64,000 bases of DNA from contig ML986613.1 in assembly GCA_010094045.1 (NCBI GenBank), positions 62,001 through 126,000 on the forward strand, in the 5' to 3' direction. This document shows, one piece after another, positions 9,376 through 21,574 of this stretch. The stretch's first letter is position 1. Every line of letters starts with the position of its first letter. The stretch comes from Lojkania enalia. Its lineage: Eukaryota; Ascomycota; Dothideomycetes; Pleosporales. Position numbers and translations under genes: made by a program. The notes under the pieces are model-generated. The model did not search any database, was not told where the DNA came from, and saw only the letters and a program-made list of their open reading frames with translations.

Positions 9376-12356
9376 ATGTCATCCGAAGGGGATATTGGCG
9401 CTCCCTTCACTATTGCCTCTTTGCCCCGGCCTGTCGGCTCGACTAGCTGCCGCACGCAAGCCGCCAGCGTTTGCAGTCTTAGCAGGTCGAAAAAGAGGAA
9501 GAGGACCGAAATTGCTGTTGGGGTGGATGGCGAAGGCATCTTGATTTACAGTGTAAGGCTTCAGATACATAGAATCCGCGCCATGGACTAATTCTGTCGA
9601 AGCTTCAAAATCCACAGCTGGTGACATCCTACGCATTGCCACCTCAGACTTCGTTTATGACCGCACCATACTCGTTATACCACAAGGGGACCTCAGAAAC
9701 TCCCTCTCGCCGCTTCACGTATGCATCTGTATCGCCGTCTACCCCTAGCGAGCACTCTCAGCTTGTCGGCTTTGTGGAACAAATTGAGAAAGATGGCACC
9801 GCTGACACAGCGAAATATTCGCACGTGCTTCCCGAGACAGTCGACGAAGTGGTAGCCATTGAAGCCTTACCTACCGCTTCTAGAGATTCTACAAAGGGTG
9901 ACGCCCACGACGTCTTGGTCATATGCCAAAATGGGCATGTGGTCTGTCTGTCGGCCAATCTGGATACTGTAAGGTGGAGCACAACGCTTGATTCATTCGT
10001 GAAAGGGCAATCAAAAATTCTTGGGAAACTGAATGTGGACTACGTTATCGTTGCCACAGCGAGAAACGTTATTCGTGGCTTGCTGCGAAGCCGAGAGGAT
10101 ATTGCAGCGATATTGAACCCCTCACTAGCCGAAGACAATGAGCTTTTGGACCTCACTCAAGTCCTATGTGCTGTCTGCAAGGTTTCTAACTCTCCCAGGA
10201 TGTTGGGCCTTTATCAAATTCAGACACAATCCGCCAACCTCATTACGAGCAATATTCCATCGTTACGACACCTAGCTACCTGGACATTGCCAACCACCTC
10301 ACGGCCGATTCTTGACACAGGCAGGCAAGCGTATTCTCTCCATCCAACAACTGGTATCCTCCATGAGTTGAGAGATGGGACCCTGGTTTCGTATGATTTT
10401 TCCGCCACGATGCCAAAGATTTACTCGGAATTTCAACTCCCTAGTTCTGCAATTAAGACTTTCTTGCGCATATCGCCCGATATTATATTCGCGACTTCAC
10501 AGCACTCAGCTAGTATTTTCAATGTCAAGTACAACTCAGTCCAGGCCCTCGTCCCAATAGATACAAAGTCCAATGAGTCAAGTCCGTCTAAAAAGCGAAA
10601 GTTCGAAGATCCTGAGCCAGGAAATGACCAGGAGTCCGTGTCCGCGTTGATTTCTTACTACGCAGAGGGTGGACTTGCGGTGGGAATCTCGGATCATGAG
10701 CTTGTTGGCATTCACCTTAGAAATATTGCTTCACGGAAAAGACACAAAACCACCGGCTCACTTCTGATCGACTCGATTGGCAAAGGGATCCCTAGCCAGA
10801 AGCCGAAGGTATATAAAGATATAAAGTCAAAAGGGGGCATCATCGGGGAACCGCTCCGAGACAGCCCAGAGTGGCGGGATTGGCAGAAAAAGGTTCAAAA
10901 GTTGGATAAATACGCATCAAAAGGAAAAGTAAGAAATTTTGAAAAGACTTTTGCAGATGCGCTAGGAATAGATATTTTATCCGAAAAGCCTAAGAAGCAA
11001 GAGGCGGATACAAAGCCAACCAAAAAGGTCAATGGAGTCCAGACAACATCATTGACAAATAGTGTTGACGAAGAGATACTCGATGCCAATGATTCGGTAG
11101 AGGACGAAGATAACAAGAGCTCGTTACAGCAATGGAAGCTCCCCCAAATCATCCCAGATTCTCAGCGACATCTTCATCGTCACAAGGCTATTTACGCGCT
11201 TAGCAAAATTTTCCGCCTAACAAGCTCCTCACCTACACAACAAGCTTTGCGACAATCTTATTTGGAGATAACGTTTTTCCCTCCTAATGTTTTTGAGTGG
11301 CTTCTCCTCTCCGGTCATCTCACAAAAGAAGCTATCCACCGATCAATTTTCGAGTATTCTGCTGAAAGGACAAATATCTATCGTTCGATTTCTGATGGGG
11401 ACATTGTCAGAGCCATTGTTGAATATGACCCGGAATGGAGGATTCTTTCCGCCGTCCTAAACCACACCCACTATCTCCCCATTGGCGAGGTGGTTCAGGC
11501 GGTCAAACTCCTCGTGCAAAGTCTAGACGACCATCCTAAAGTGGGCTCTATACCGAACCTCATTACAAACGGGACGAAATCATCCAAAAGCGACCTAAAT
11601 ACAGATCTCATTTCAGAGCTTGATGCCGCTACAAACGATTTGGACCATGCTCTGTCCATTCTAGACAATGGTGTCCTCATCCGAAGCGAAACTCTTCGCC
11701 CCGCTCTTATAAGGCTTCAGACTTTCCCCACCTCGGTCATCACATCTGCGCTCCGCTCAATGCTTCCTCGTCGCGATCTAGAATCACTGATACAACTCCT
11801 CTTGTGCGAGCTAAGGAACGGCGGTTGGACATCTCCTTATATCTTCTCACGAGATCCAGAGCCACTTGCGGATGAACCCGCAACAGAGGACATTGATGAT
11901 CATGCAGTTGCAATTATCGCCTCACTGTTGAGCTGTACCCTAGATGCCATCGGCACCAGTGCCTGGCTAGCCGGTGTCGGTCGGCCAAGCTCTGATAACT
12001 CAGCAGAGGAAATAATGAACGATTTGCACGAGGAAACAGCATCGGCAATAAATGGATTTTGGGAAGCAAGATTCATGAAGGGTTTGTTAAGCGAGTTTTT
12101 AAGATATGCAGCAAATATCAAGAAAACCCACAAGCCGACAAACCAGAGGCTTCAGAATCAAGGGAAACCTTTCGGCGCAGATGTATCACCAGATGAGGCG
12201 CTGCCCATGCTGCCTCTTGGCGGAAAAGTTGATTTGGGTATTGAGAAGACGAAGCCAGGAAAGGGTGGCAAAAGGGAGGAGAGGTCCGCCCGTGAAATAG
12301 GAATGCTCATAAGTAAACGGGTTCCGAGATACAGTTTTGAGAGAATTGTCATATAG
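9376..12356 (+). CDS. utp8: Utp8, t-UTP subunit of the SSU processome
   Basis: Two exons, 9376-9552 and 9618-12356, give 971 aa. The 65-nt intron (gtaagg ... tccacag, branch ctaat) joins phase 0, so GILIYS runs into LVTSYALPPQTSF, the conserved start of the Utp8 beta-propeller. The main open frame has no ATG before this point, so the first exon, with MSSEGDIGAPFTIASLPRP and the basic KKRKR, is needed. Utp8 belongs to the t-UTP/UtpA complex, which binds rDNA and nascent pre-rRNA in the nucleolus and is required for 18S rRNA production. The N-terminal half reads as beta-propeller; the C-terminal half is helical (about residues 560-900). A basic linker lies around residues 375-380. Product identity is strong from end-to-end family resemblance. 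Confidence 0.88.
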
Positions 12357-13339
12357 TGGGCATTATAGATATCAATAAGGATATAACATTAGCGCATTCA
12401 ACGTTTATCCGGTATTGTGAACGCGTTTCTTTTGTGTAGAATAGAGATGTCTCGGCAGCTAGGCTCCCATTATCCATTCGCAATTCCGTGAAACAACATA
12501 GTGAGACCAGTGTATTGGCTGTGGCTGCATTTAAGCTTGTTATTAAGGCACTGTACAAGCCTCGATAATTGTCCCAATCTCCGACCATCCGCTTTTAGGG
12601 AAATAGAGGCGACGAGGCTCCGCCAGAGACGAAGCTTGGAGTATCAGCCCTGGACATGATACCAATCGTCCGTCTAAACCCAACACAACTGGTTACTTAG
12701 CAGCAACGCACCTCAAGTTGATGAATGTAGTTCAGGGCTAGGCATTCATCGTCGTCATACTTTCATTCCATTCTTCACTTTCGAAGTTGTTTCGCAACCA
12801 GGCGTCGATGACTTGAGGGAAGAATCGAGGGCAACCAATGACATGATCGTTTCGCCAACAAGCATAGAAGAAAATGAAGATGCAGAAAAACTGAGGAATC
12901 GAAAGTCGTAGAGATATGGAGGAATTAGAACTCAAGCTGCCTACAAGACTGATGACGATTGAGTACTCTTTCTACCATTACATTCATAGAACCAGTCAAT
13001 TAGGAAAAGAGCTGCCTTGCCTCCAATAATAGCATTGACGATATACCAGCCAAATGCAGGTGCAGACATGTATACTACTTTCAGTTGCTTGATCGCCATT
13101 ATTTCGATATTAGGGTTTTATATATCATGCCTCGAGCCAAGTTCTTACAAACCATAACCCTTAATATTATCTCCATCTATATTAGAGCTACAGTTGGCAT
13201 GCTCATGCTTTAGTCTAGTGTTAAAGCTCGTAAGTATACTACGCCCGCTGGTGCACCTCCTCAGCGCTACAATTGATCACTATCTACAGTCTACGGAATA
13301 TGTCTTCTCTTTCAAAATGGGCTCATCAACTTAGTTAAA
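12357..13339. other. Intergenic, no gene seen
   Basis: Nearly 1 kb after utp8, with only short open frames on either strand. The sequence grades into the decayed transporter copy downstream; part of its 3' end (about 13000-13340) may be the ruined N-terminus of that gene, but I could not read it with confidence. Confidence 0.45.
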
Positions 13340-14340
13340 GCTACATTGCCGCGATTTGCATTCCCTACTATATTGTATGGTATGAAAGTATCATATGCCC
13401 TCAATAACGACTGGACAGCTAAAAAAAAGCAGGCTCGGGAACGTTGCAGCAATTTTTGGTCCTCAATTCGTAACTACGGCTCAGGCAGAGAACTTCAGCA
13501 AACGCCTACTTTACTCCTTCCTTACTGAGTTCGGATTAGCAACGGCTGTGTCGCTGCTAATCTCTCTAGTCACTACCTGAAATTTTGTAATAAAGCAAAC
13601 GGCAAGTTATACTACCGCATTAAGCGGAAATCTCCAGGTACACAAGAGCTATTTCTAATGATTAGAGACAAAGGGCATGCTTAAAAGCAAGTTCTATAAA
13701 AGCAGTTAGATTGAAGGAAGCTCGTCAACTCCCGGAGGTAAGCGCATTAAAGAAGATTACTTCTACCATCACTGAGCTACATGGTAGGGTATCGGCCGAT
13801 TCGCCATTTGTAAAAGGAGAAATATGTTATAGGAAGCTCACTCCGAGCGATTTTGAAAGCATCTTAAAATATCTACGAGAAATTATAACGCCAATAGTCG
13901 GCCTTGTATCTCTAGTTGATATCTTTGGTCAGATATCGGACCACTTGAAGTCGGACGGAAGTGAGCCTAAAAATTATCCAGTAGCAGAAATTCAGCGTAA
14001 ATAAGCAGTAGAGCAGTGGAATGAAATTATGCAGGTCGCCTATGAGCCCTTCCGGTCAATCATCAATGTCACAAACGACGGGCTCGGGCATGCCCTCCTC
14101 AGACTCCAGTTCACGAAGCCTTCAAAGCAGAAAGATTTAGGAGAGAGATGCAGAATCCAAAGGTGACATGATTGAACCCGGAGGTAAGGAATTTGCCGAC
14201 CACCTCGAAAAGCAGTGCGATATCTTCTATCACGGAAATAGTGTAAAAAGGCACTTCTTCGAACAATATAATCCGAAGATTGAACTACGACTGAAAGAAA
14301 TTACCGGGCCACTCTCGCACTCCTTTACTGCAGCATAATA
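13340..14340 (+). pseudogene. Decayed ArAE-like / DUF2421-type membrane transporter
   Basis: Scattered fragments in several frames resemble the fungal putative ER transporter, 6TM N-terminal family (related to aromatic acid exporters). At 13395-13580 one frame reads GPQFVTTAQAENFSKRLL followed by FLTEFGLATAVSLL. This is preceded in another frame by FAFPTILYG (about 13350). At 13711-14004 a third piece reads ITELHGRVSADSPFVKGEI and ILKYLREIITPIVGL. A final piece near 14165-14330 reads EFADHLEKQCDIFYHG. Frame changes and stop codons separate the pieces, so no full-length product is possible. The order and spacing follow the intact family, which argues for one decayed gene rather than chance. 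Limits are approximate, and the remnant may extend to about 14870. Confidence 0.5.
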
Positions 14341-14950
14341 AATGGCCAGGCTTTTCTCCCTTCCCTTACCTCTCCTAGATCGTATCAGCTAAGAGACTAG
14401 AAGTAGTAAATAGGGCTATTTTAAGCATTAGACACATTGTCGAGCTGAGGTATGTCGCATCTGCGGTGCTGCAAATTAGTACCAGATGCATCAATATGGA
14501 TCTGGAGAAGCTATTGAAGGCGGTTAAGAAGCTAGTCGAGGAGCTCGATTTCTCATATCATGTTGTTAGTATGCAGACGAGTAGCGAGACGACTCCGACG
14601 GTTACGCCTTTAAAGTCTAGTGAGGAACGAGAAAAGGAGGATTAGAATATATTCGCTGCGATTGCAGACCGGCGGCTGGCGTATGGCCACACTGACGAAC
14701 CATGGGTGAAATGCGAACTTGAGCTAGTAAGGGACTCTTTGTGGAGCGGGGATTCTTATATCTTATTATTACACACAGAGCTCCCAAGCCAGGTTTATTA
14801 TGGACTTAGGCTCGAAAATTCTGAAGTAGAGCTAGAAGTTATCCTGCACTACGACAGGGACACGGTATAAAACCCTCTTGACACCTATGAATCACTCAGT
14901 ATAACGGTCTTACGCCGTTCAAATTTAGGCCCATCTGAACCTGACGAGGC

Positions 14951-15958
14951 CTAGCCACCCTCATGAGCTCCACCATTGTACCCCATTAGATCCCCAGCGA
15001 CTCCACTATATGGTGTCTCTTCCCTGCTCTGGCTGCTTACCACGACTGCCAATCCCAACACTTCTCGAAGTAACGCGTAAAGCTCTTCACGCATCTCCCT
15101 CCTTTTCTGGCAATTCCTCAAATCGGAGAGACACAGTCTAGCCCAGCCTTGTAACTTGGCAATTTGTGCGTCTGAAATCTTGTCTGGGTATACTTTATCA
15201 TGCCACCAGCCTCGAGCGAGAAGAGACGCTCTATCCCGATACAAGAGCGTTCTACAGCGATCTGCTAGCTTATGTAGAATGATAGAGGGTTGTGGGATGG
15301 ACTGTACGCCACCAGTGGTGTGTATTCGCGGGCCTATATCTAAGAGAAGACGATGTAAACCGGCAATTACTTCATTCCCCTCGCGGATCTTCTCCTTCAG
15401 GATCCGGATCTTGAGTAAATTGACACGCATGTCGAGTGACTCGTTCGGTTCATCAATTTCAAGAGGTGACGATGAGAACAAGATGCCCGGGCCCTTGACG
15501 AACGAGCATGGTCGAATTGCTGGCCTCAGCGAGCTGGATATCGTGCATCGTCGAAATTTTGATTGTATTGGACTGGATCCTAAGGACGCGTTAGCAAATC
15601 TCTGACACTTGACGGTCGGCCGTCCTAGGCACGCTTCAACAGACTACTTACTATTGAACATTGGAGAGCATGTAGTGATGAAACGAATGCACAATCTAAT
15701 CGTCGCCTTGATGACATATCGTGGCCACACAACTGTCTCAAAGCAATTGGTAAGGACTTCCTCTATTATTCCCGCTTCTCCTGTTCCCCTCTTTCGCACG
15801 CGTAATTCGTATCCGAACATACTAAATAACAGGAGTCCTCCCTTATCCATATCTGGAGTCGCAGAAGAAGAGGCACCGGTTGTGGTCGGGTAATACTTGA
15901 AATTTAGGTAAAACAAGAGGATATAGCCAATAGCAGCGATCGAGAAATATAAAATCAC
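14951..15958 (-). CDS. Unrecognised membrane-anchored protein (N-terminus unresolved)
   Basis: At least two exons, 15652-15958 and 14951-15579. The 72-nt intron has donor gtaagt, branch gctaac and acceptor cttag, and joins in phase, which supports expression. The upstream exon encodes a hydrophobic segment (ILYFSIAAIGYILLFYL) and a short soluble stretch. The downstream exon is helical and charged, with a coiled-coil-like stretch (MRVNLLKIRILKEKIREGNE) and an ATP-independent look. No family was recognised. There is no ATG in frame: the upstream limit given is only the edge of the open stretch. Further upstream the same frame continues (TLPPIDTVTSG) across a TAG at 15974-15976, so the gene either has another intron there or is decayed. 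It neighbours a clear pseudogene. Confidence 0.45.
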
Positions 15959-17338
15959 CGTAACGATAGTTTTCTAGAAATACCAAAGTAATAATCCGGA
16001 GGTAACGGTATCTATGGGCGGGAGTGTAAATGAAAGCCCAGATCCGAAACGAGAATTGTTGCCATTTGGGCTTTCGATGTCTAGTTACGCCTTCCTTCGA
16101 GCCTTGGGAGTGTTGCTTCCTCGCATGCCATAAGACGTGACCGGATTTGAGGCCCTTGGGAAATTGCGTAGATTGTTGATTTGATGACCGCCCCTCCATC
16201 CTGTCCACCTTCCTTTCTGGAACTTCTGCTCCTGTGAATACGTTGCTCCGGCGCTCACTTCAATGCTGCATATCTCTCTGCCTAGACGCGATTCTCAGAT
16301 CTTGTGGTTGCACCTTTCGTGGCGTTTGAAGGGGGCGTTGGCGGCTGTGTTGTACCGCGCTGGAATTGCTAGAGGGAAATGAACATGCCTCTTGATATTC
16401 TTCAAATTTCTCTCTAAGGCACCACAAGTTACTACGCCGCTCGCCACTGTATTTGTGAGTACACGACCTACTATGAATAAGCCCTAATAACAACGCCTAC
16501 AATACTTCCAGCAGATAAACATAAATTCTTACGCCGACGACAAATCCTTGATCAACACCTATACGAACTCCTTCCTATTTATGACATCCTGGAAGCTTGG
16601 CTCTAACCTCCTCCACAAAGCCTTGTACTTCTGCCCACCAAAAATAGTCTAATTCACCATGTTCGCAGGAAACTCCCAACAATACAACTAGCAGGGTACA
16701 GCAGGTAAGGGTCATTTCACAACCACTTGATGTCCAAGTTGCCTTCAGTGAGTTCGAGCGCCGCGCCTTCTCACGCAATACCTAGATCCATAAAGAGGGC
16801 CACGAGATTTCGGATAATCCTCTTGCGATAAAGGATGTTTAAATCGTAGAGGAAGAGAAGGTAAAGCACGAGTGGGACTTTGTAAAGCACGAGAACAAGG
16901 TTAGGTAGACAATAACAATATTATAAAGCACATGTATGTTTTAGTGACTCGCAGAAAGGAACGTTTGTTAGTTTAGAGTGTAGAGAACGCTTGGGGACGG
17001 CGCAGCTAATAGGTCAGTATTAAAATAAGCTCATGAGTGCTTGAGGCGGGGATACTAGCGTACTGGATATGGATAAGAGCTTTATGGTGAGGATAGCTTA
17101 TTATATCCACAAATCTATAATCTGGCTATAATAGTAGCATTTCCATTAATCCACGTATTCCTGTCTTCTGCCCCTGGACCATGATACGATTGCCTTTGTA
17201 CCATGTACTCAGCAGGTAGTCTTCCGCCTTCTCCTCTATCTTCCTAAGCTGTACATAGACATCCCTGGAGCTTAGTCTGGTATGTGAATGTATCTGTCGT
17301 AGATTAGGATTCTTTAGCATCCATGACGCTTCGTCCCT
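15959..17338. other. Gene-poor stretch
   Basis: The first 250-500 bases may hold broken upstream exons of the minus-strand gene ending at 14951. After that only short, mutually overlapping open frames occur, none with a recognisable product, followed by the 3' side of srp9. Confidence 0.4.
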
Positions 17339-17927
17339 TCATTTCTTTGCTTTCTTCTTCTTCTTGCCCCCTCCACCACCTGTGGAAACCTTCTGCTCAA
17401 CCACCCCCACCTCGACTTTGACATCCTTTTCCCTAGTCGGCGTCTCTATTCCCTCCATCTCCGTCGGCTTACTAAAGTCGTCCACTACGTCTGGCAGCGC
17501 TGCCATATGCCTACTCAACTTCCCAAGACTGCCTATTAGTCTTCCCACTTCCGCGGCCTTATTTGTCTCATACTTCAAACACGTGCCGGATACGGGATCG
17601 TAGGTTTTGAGTTTGAAGGTTGCGGTAGGTTCTGAGGGATTGGCTAGTGTGGAGGACGGGTTATTGGTGGAGGAAAGGTTGGGTCGTTTTTCGAGGTACT
17701 TTTTGCGTTTGCGAATTTTGCTAGCGGAGGGCCGTAGGACGGTGTACTTTGAAGTTATGCGAGTCTAGCCAAACATTAGCATCGAACGGGCACAGTGACA
17801 GTGCACCATGCTGGAGAGTGGCGGAGGGGTGAACAGAAGGCCATAAAAAACATACAGTTGTCGGTCGAGCTTTTAGGAGGAGCGACGACTGCTCAAACCA
17901 CTCTGTACTTGTAGCAAAGTACGGCAT
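17339..17927 (-). CDS. srp9: SRP9/SRP21-type signal recognition particle subunit
   Basis: Two exons, 17856-17927 and 17339-17764, give 165 aa. The 91-nt intron (gtatgt ... ctag) joins phase 0, giving LLLKARPTT joined to TRITSKYTV, the conserved core of fungal SRP9-21. The protein starts MPYFATSTEWFEQSS, as in orthologues. It continues with TFKLKTYDPVSGTCLKYETNKAAEVGRL, a beta strand-helix pair that binds the Alu domain of SRP RNA and helps elongation arrest during ER targeting. The C-terminus is a short Gly/Lys tail (GGGGGKKKKKAKK), common in filamentous fungi. An ATG 30 nt upstream is in frame but adds residues absent from the family, so the internal ATG is preferred. It is divergent from the DUF1308 gene. 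Confidence 0.85.
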
Positions 17928-18355
17928 CTTGGTTTGAGAAGCGTTTCTGCGTATCAATGTGCTAGAGATTGCGACGTGTGGGGTTCGACATATGAGGTAA
18001 CATTTCGCGGGGTCGGAGAAAAGGTCGGGCCGTACTAGAGAGGAGTCATGAAAGCCACCACGCTCTGTTAGCCTGTTGATACTGTCACTATTTTCTGAAT
18101 CGCATTGTGGTGGAATTTCAAGGCGTAAAGGGGTGGAAGAATCCGTTTTGAATTATTTTCCGGGGCATGACAGAAGGCGAAGAAGCTCACCGAAAATTCT
18201 ACGATTCGTTTTGAGTTAGAAATACTGCCCCTGGCCTGCATTAACCGTCCTTGTACAGCACTCTTCCCGGCAATTGATCCATCGACAGTCTGAGGATAGA
18301 ATCAGGCGTAATTTCCGCGTTCTTCCATTGTTTGTAGCATTCAGAAAGCATCAGC
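17928..18355. promoter_or_regulatory. Divergent promoter region, srp9 / DUF1308 gene
   Basis: 428 bp between two start codons facing away from each other. No open frame of note and no recognisable site; it must contain both promoters. Confidence 0.45.
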
Positions 18356-19933
18356 ATGGCTATGGCCTCTTCATTAACGTCTAGCCTAGACGACCTTAGG
18401 ATTAGTTCTCTCGATAGCGCCTACGATGGGGGTGCATCTTCCTTTGCTTCCTCCATGGAGCTGGATCCAAACAGTCAGGCTATTGAATTAAAAGACACAC
18501 TGCAAGACCTTCTCCGTCGCTGCAAAATCCTTGACGAGGAAGTCAGGACCTATATCTCGGCCGTTGAGGCACACCAGAAGCTCAACAGATCTGCGAACCG
18601 TGTCGAATATCGTAATATGCGAATGACTTTCAAGCAAGAACTTGCATTTGCGAAAAAGCTTGCATCTTCATATATATCCGAAGAAAAAGCTCGGAATCAC
18701 ATTTCATCCTCCAATATCGTATACCTAGAGACATTATGGAACGCTGCTAAACGCTCGTCTGGGCTGCTCGCCTTCCGAAAGTACTTCTTTTGGAATCGCC
18801 AACAAGAAGGAGTTCCGGCCGCATATTCGGGCCTAAGCGTAGCGAAAGGAGCACAGGTAAAGGGAAAGAGCTCAGCACTAGTGGATATCGTGGCAGAAGA
18901 TGGGGCGGAATGGATTCGCGTTTCGACCATTTCTCACAAGCGACTTCTATTTGACCTTGCCAAACTGGGCTGGCAAAACGATTCTGATAATGAGGATGAC
19001 ATGCCGGATGCTCAAACGAGTAACTGGGAGGATGACGATGACAGTGACCAGGTTGACATTGTCAAGAACGCTCGCGATCTTGCGAGGGCTGCTCGAGCAA
19101 ATCCGATACGTGGACGGCCTCCCCAAGTGCGAATGGTGTTTACCCGAATACACCCCGGGGAAACGAAAGAGATTGATGTAGTGATCGCCAAAATAAGAGC
19201 TACGGGGGCAATCGTTCAGTGCGCAAACGAGCTCCCACCCCCACCAGCCCTATCCGACGTTCTGCCTAAACTTCTCGTCGATGGATCGCGGACTCTCTCC
19301 AGTATTCTCAACATCGACTGCACCATCCTCCTCGCACTAGTTTCTGACATCTCACACTCAAATTGCCCGATTCTAGACTGGTATCCAAAGGAAGTGAAGT
19401 TGCAGATCAAAGAGGAGGCGGAAGAGAAGCTTCTTCCGACCCATCTCTATCCCGCCATAGGCGCACGTCCCATGGTTTGCACTCAAGAAGCCGCCAACCA
19501 AATGAACCTCATTGTCGACACTTTAGCTACAGATACCGAGAAGACCCGTGCGAATATTCTCCTGGCTCAAAACGACCATCAAGCAACGCCTCCAGAAAAT
19601 CTAAAGAGCATTTGGGCTAATATGTCTGATTACCCTGTACCGGAGGGTTTTCAACTTCCTATTCGCGTGGTTGCTAGTAATATCGACCAGGCAATGTTGC
19701 GCCTTCCTAGAGCCGCTGAGAAAATCGGAAGCGAGATTGGTGCTTTGAATCAAGCAATTTTCTTTTATGGATGGGCAGAAGGGCTGACGACTTTGAGCGC
19801 TAATCGTACGAGGGCGGCTCAAATTGAACACATGATCAATGCACATGGTTTGGAAGATGGAGAGGCTGGTCCGCACATTTGGCTGTGTGGGGAGAGTAGA
19901 AGTCTCATTGCTAAAAAGGGCCGAAGAGGCTAA
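18356..19933 (+). CDS. DUF1308-domain protein (UPF0415/C7orf25 family)
   Basis: Single-exon 525-aa protein. Residues about 40-160 form the helical N-terminal domain of the family. An acidic linker (about 205-235, rich in Asp/Glu) follows. The C-terminal DUF1308 domain starts at PQVRMVFTRIHPGE and contains the conserved LNIDCTILLALVSDISH, VCTQEAANQMN and FFYGWAEGLTTLSANRT stretches near the end. The C-terminus closes with the family's SLIAKKGRRG. Function is unknown; the domain has been likened to nuclease folds, but that is not shown here. ATG at 18356 is used, with a second ATG two codons later. Identity at family level is secure. Confidence 0.88.
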   Translation: MAMASSLTSSLDDLRISSLDSAYDGGASSFASSMELDPNSQAIELKDTLQDLLRRCKILDEEVRTYISAVEAHQKLNRSANRVEYRNMRMTFKQELAFAKKLASSYISEEKARNHISSSNIVYLETLWNAAKRSSGLLAFRKYFFWNRQQEGVPAAYSGLSVAKGAQVKGKSSALVDIVAEDGAEWIRVSTISHKRLLFDLAKLGWQNDSDNEDDMPDAQTSNWEDDDDSDQVDIVKNARDLARAARANPIRGRPPQVRMVFTRIHPGETKEIDVVIAKIRATGAIVQCANELPPPPALSDVLPKLLVDGSRTLSSILNIDCTILLALVSDISHSNCPILDWYPKEVKLQIKEEAEEKLLPTHLYPAIGARPMVCTQEAANQMNLIVDTLATDTEKTRANILLAQNDHQATPPENLKSIWANMSDYPVPEGFQLPIRVVASNIDQAMLRLPRAAEKIGSEIGALNQAIFFYGWAEGLTTLSANRTRAAQIEHMINAHGLEDGEAGPHIWLCGESRSLIAKKGRRG

Positions 19934-21407
19934 TTGAGTATAACAATAGTGACAATCAGTGAACAGTGGCTTATTTCTGCTTCAGTGTGCTCTTCAAAGG
20001 ATTTTTTTAGCCTAGCCGAGCCGATATTGACTACTATAAAGAAAAGTGTACGCGCCCATACGTCGGTTGAGAAGTTGGGCGGGTGCGATCATATTGTCTA
20101 TGTTGGCCATAGTGCCTATATTTGCCGGCAATGCCTACGAGTTTTCAGTGAGGTGTATGATGCATACGAGCATATCGACTTGAAACATCCTCTTGAGTTT
20201 AAGCCCAAACCCAACGATCCCGGCTTCTTGATTAGCCGAACTTCGATGGGATCCCATATTTATGGAGCAGAATGGGTAGTTTGTGCAGGTAAAATGGTGT
20301 GTATAGGCTTGGAAAAATGGTAGATGGTATGGGTACGGCGTTCTGCCGACTTTAGATGGCAATGTCGACGGGGTACAGTTATATCAGTCACTTCTGATTG
20401 ATAGTAGAGGTCTATTAGTAAGGTAATCAAGTAAGAGAGATGATGAATTGAGAGAGGGTATTAAGGGACTATGTGTAGCATGTTTTCTTTTCCACGTTAC
20501 AAGATTCTACAAGACTCCAAGGACGAGTCCCTGCTTTAGTGCGTCATCGCTAAGAAGCTGCCTTCAGAACTAGTTTAGCACTCATCTAGGAGCATTAAGG
20601 CGCGAAGCCCGCGCACAAGTGCAAATTCAGATAGACTTAAATGTAAAACCACACTTCTGTCATAAACGTCCCGTAAAGCTCCGACTACATATACTCAAAC
20701 TACATTTTCTCCAACTCATGGACACAAGATGGACCTAGAGTCATGCATATGCGGGCGGACAGCGGCGGTGACTTATAATAGTAACGATTTCGAGCCGCAT
20801 GAACTACGGTAATCGCTTTAGACATCCCACATCATATTTCCTACAAACCCTGCATAAGCTCCGAGCTGTTTCTTGACTCATGATAATTTGACTGGCGAGA
20901 TGTTTTCTCCCAATTAGGCAACTACATCCGTGCACGTCGGACTTCGTCATCTATGGAGCGAGACGGTGACGATCCGCACCTCAAATTTTTGAGACATTGT
21001 CAAGACTTCGCTCCGCCTGACGATTGTTGCTCTTGTTGTCATTGATCGGACTTGGCTGGTGCGTAGCAGGAGACGTGGACGTCTAGGCGAGACATACGAT
21101 AGGACCGGAGGATTTGATGGAGCTTCAGGAATATACAAATGCAATCGTTTGCAACCGGCTGTGACAGCCTCGCGCCGTATACGCTGAGTAAGGCTATGCG
21201 GGGTCTTAGCAGGGTTATGGCTGAGGAAAAGGAATCTAGATCCAGTGAGGCCAAGGTATCGGTATCTGTTTTGAGATATATCTAGACGGTTCGGAGGATG
21301 TGGGCATCGTTGGCTTTGAGCCGCTTCATGAAACATTGATGAAGATGATTTGATCTAAGTAATTGTTAATATAGGATTTTGGGTGCAGTCTATGTACTTA
21401 CTGATGG
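19934..21407. other. Intergenic with a possible zinc-finger remnant
   Basis: Directly after the DUF1308 stop, an open frame without an ATG (19934-20323) contains a CRQC...HxxxxHP arrangement (YICRQCLRVFSEVYDAYEH) resembling a C2H2 finger. It has no start codon, no clear splice acceptor and no known relative, so it is best read as a remnant or chance. The rest has only short overlapping frames. Confidence 0.35.
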
Positions 21408-21574
21408 TATAAATTGTAGAGGGTAGACGCTGTGGTTGTAACTCATCAAGCGCAGAAGCAGGCCCTTTGATAAAACCACATGCGACACTCCCTAGCTTTT
21501 TTTTCCCCTTTTTTTCCCCGACTTATTCCTTTGATTTCTACTTGCGGTCGTTGCGCTCCCATTCTACGTGCAAC
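21408..21574 (+). promoter_or_regulatory. Core promoter: TATA-like box and pyrimidine tract
   Basis: A TATAAATT element lies at 21408-21415, and a long C/T tract at about 21490-21530 precedes the ATG at 21575. This arrangement is typical of strongly or conditionally expressed filamentous-fungal genes. Assignment to the secreted precursor gene downstream is by position only. Confidence 0.35.

Noticed and set aside
19934..20323. C2H2-like open frame after the DUF1308 gene
   Set aside because: No ATG, no credible upstream splice acceptor, and only one imperfect finger; kept only as a comment on the intergenic region.
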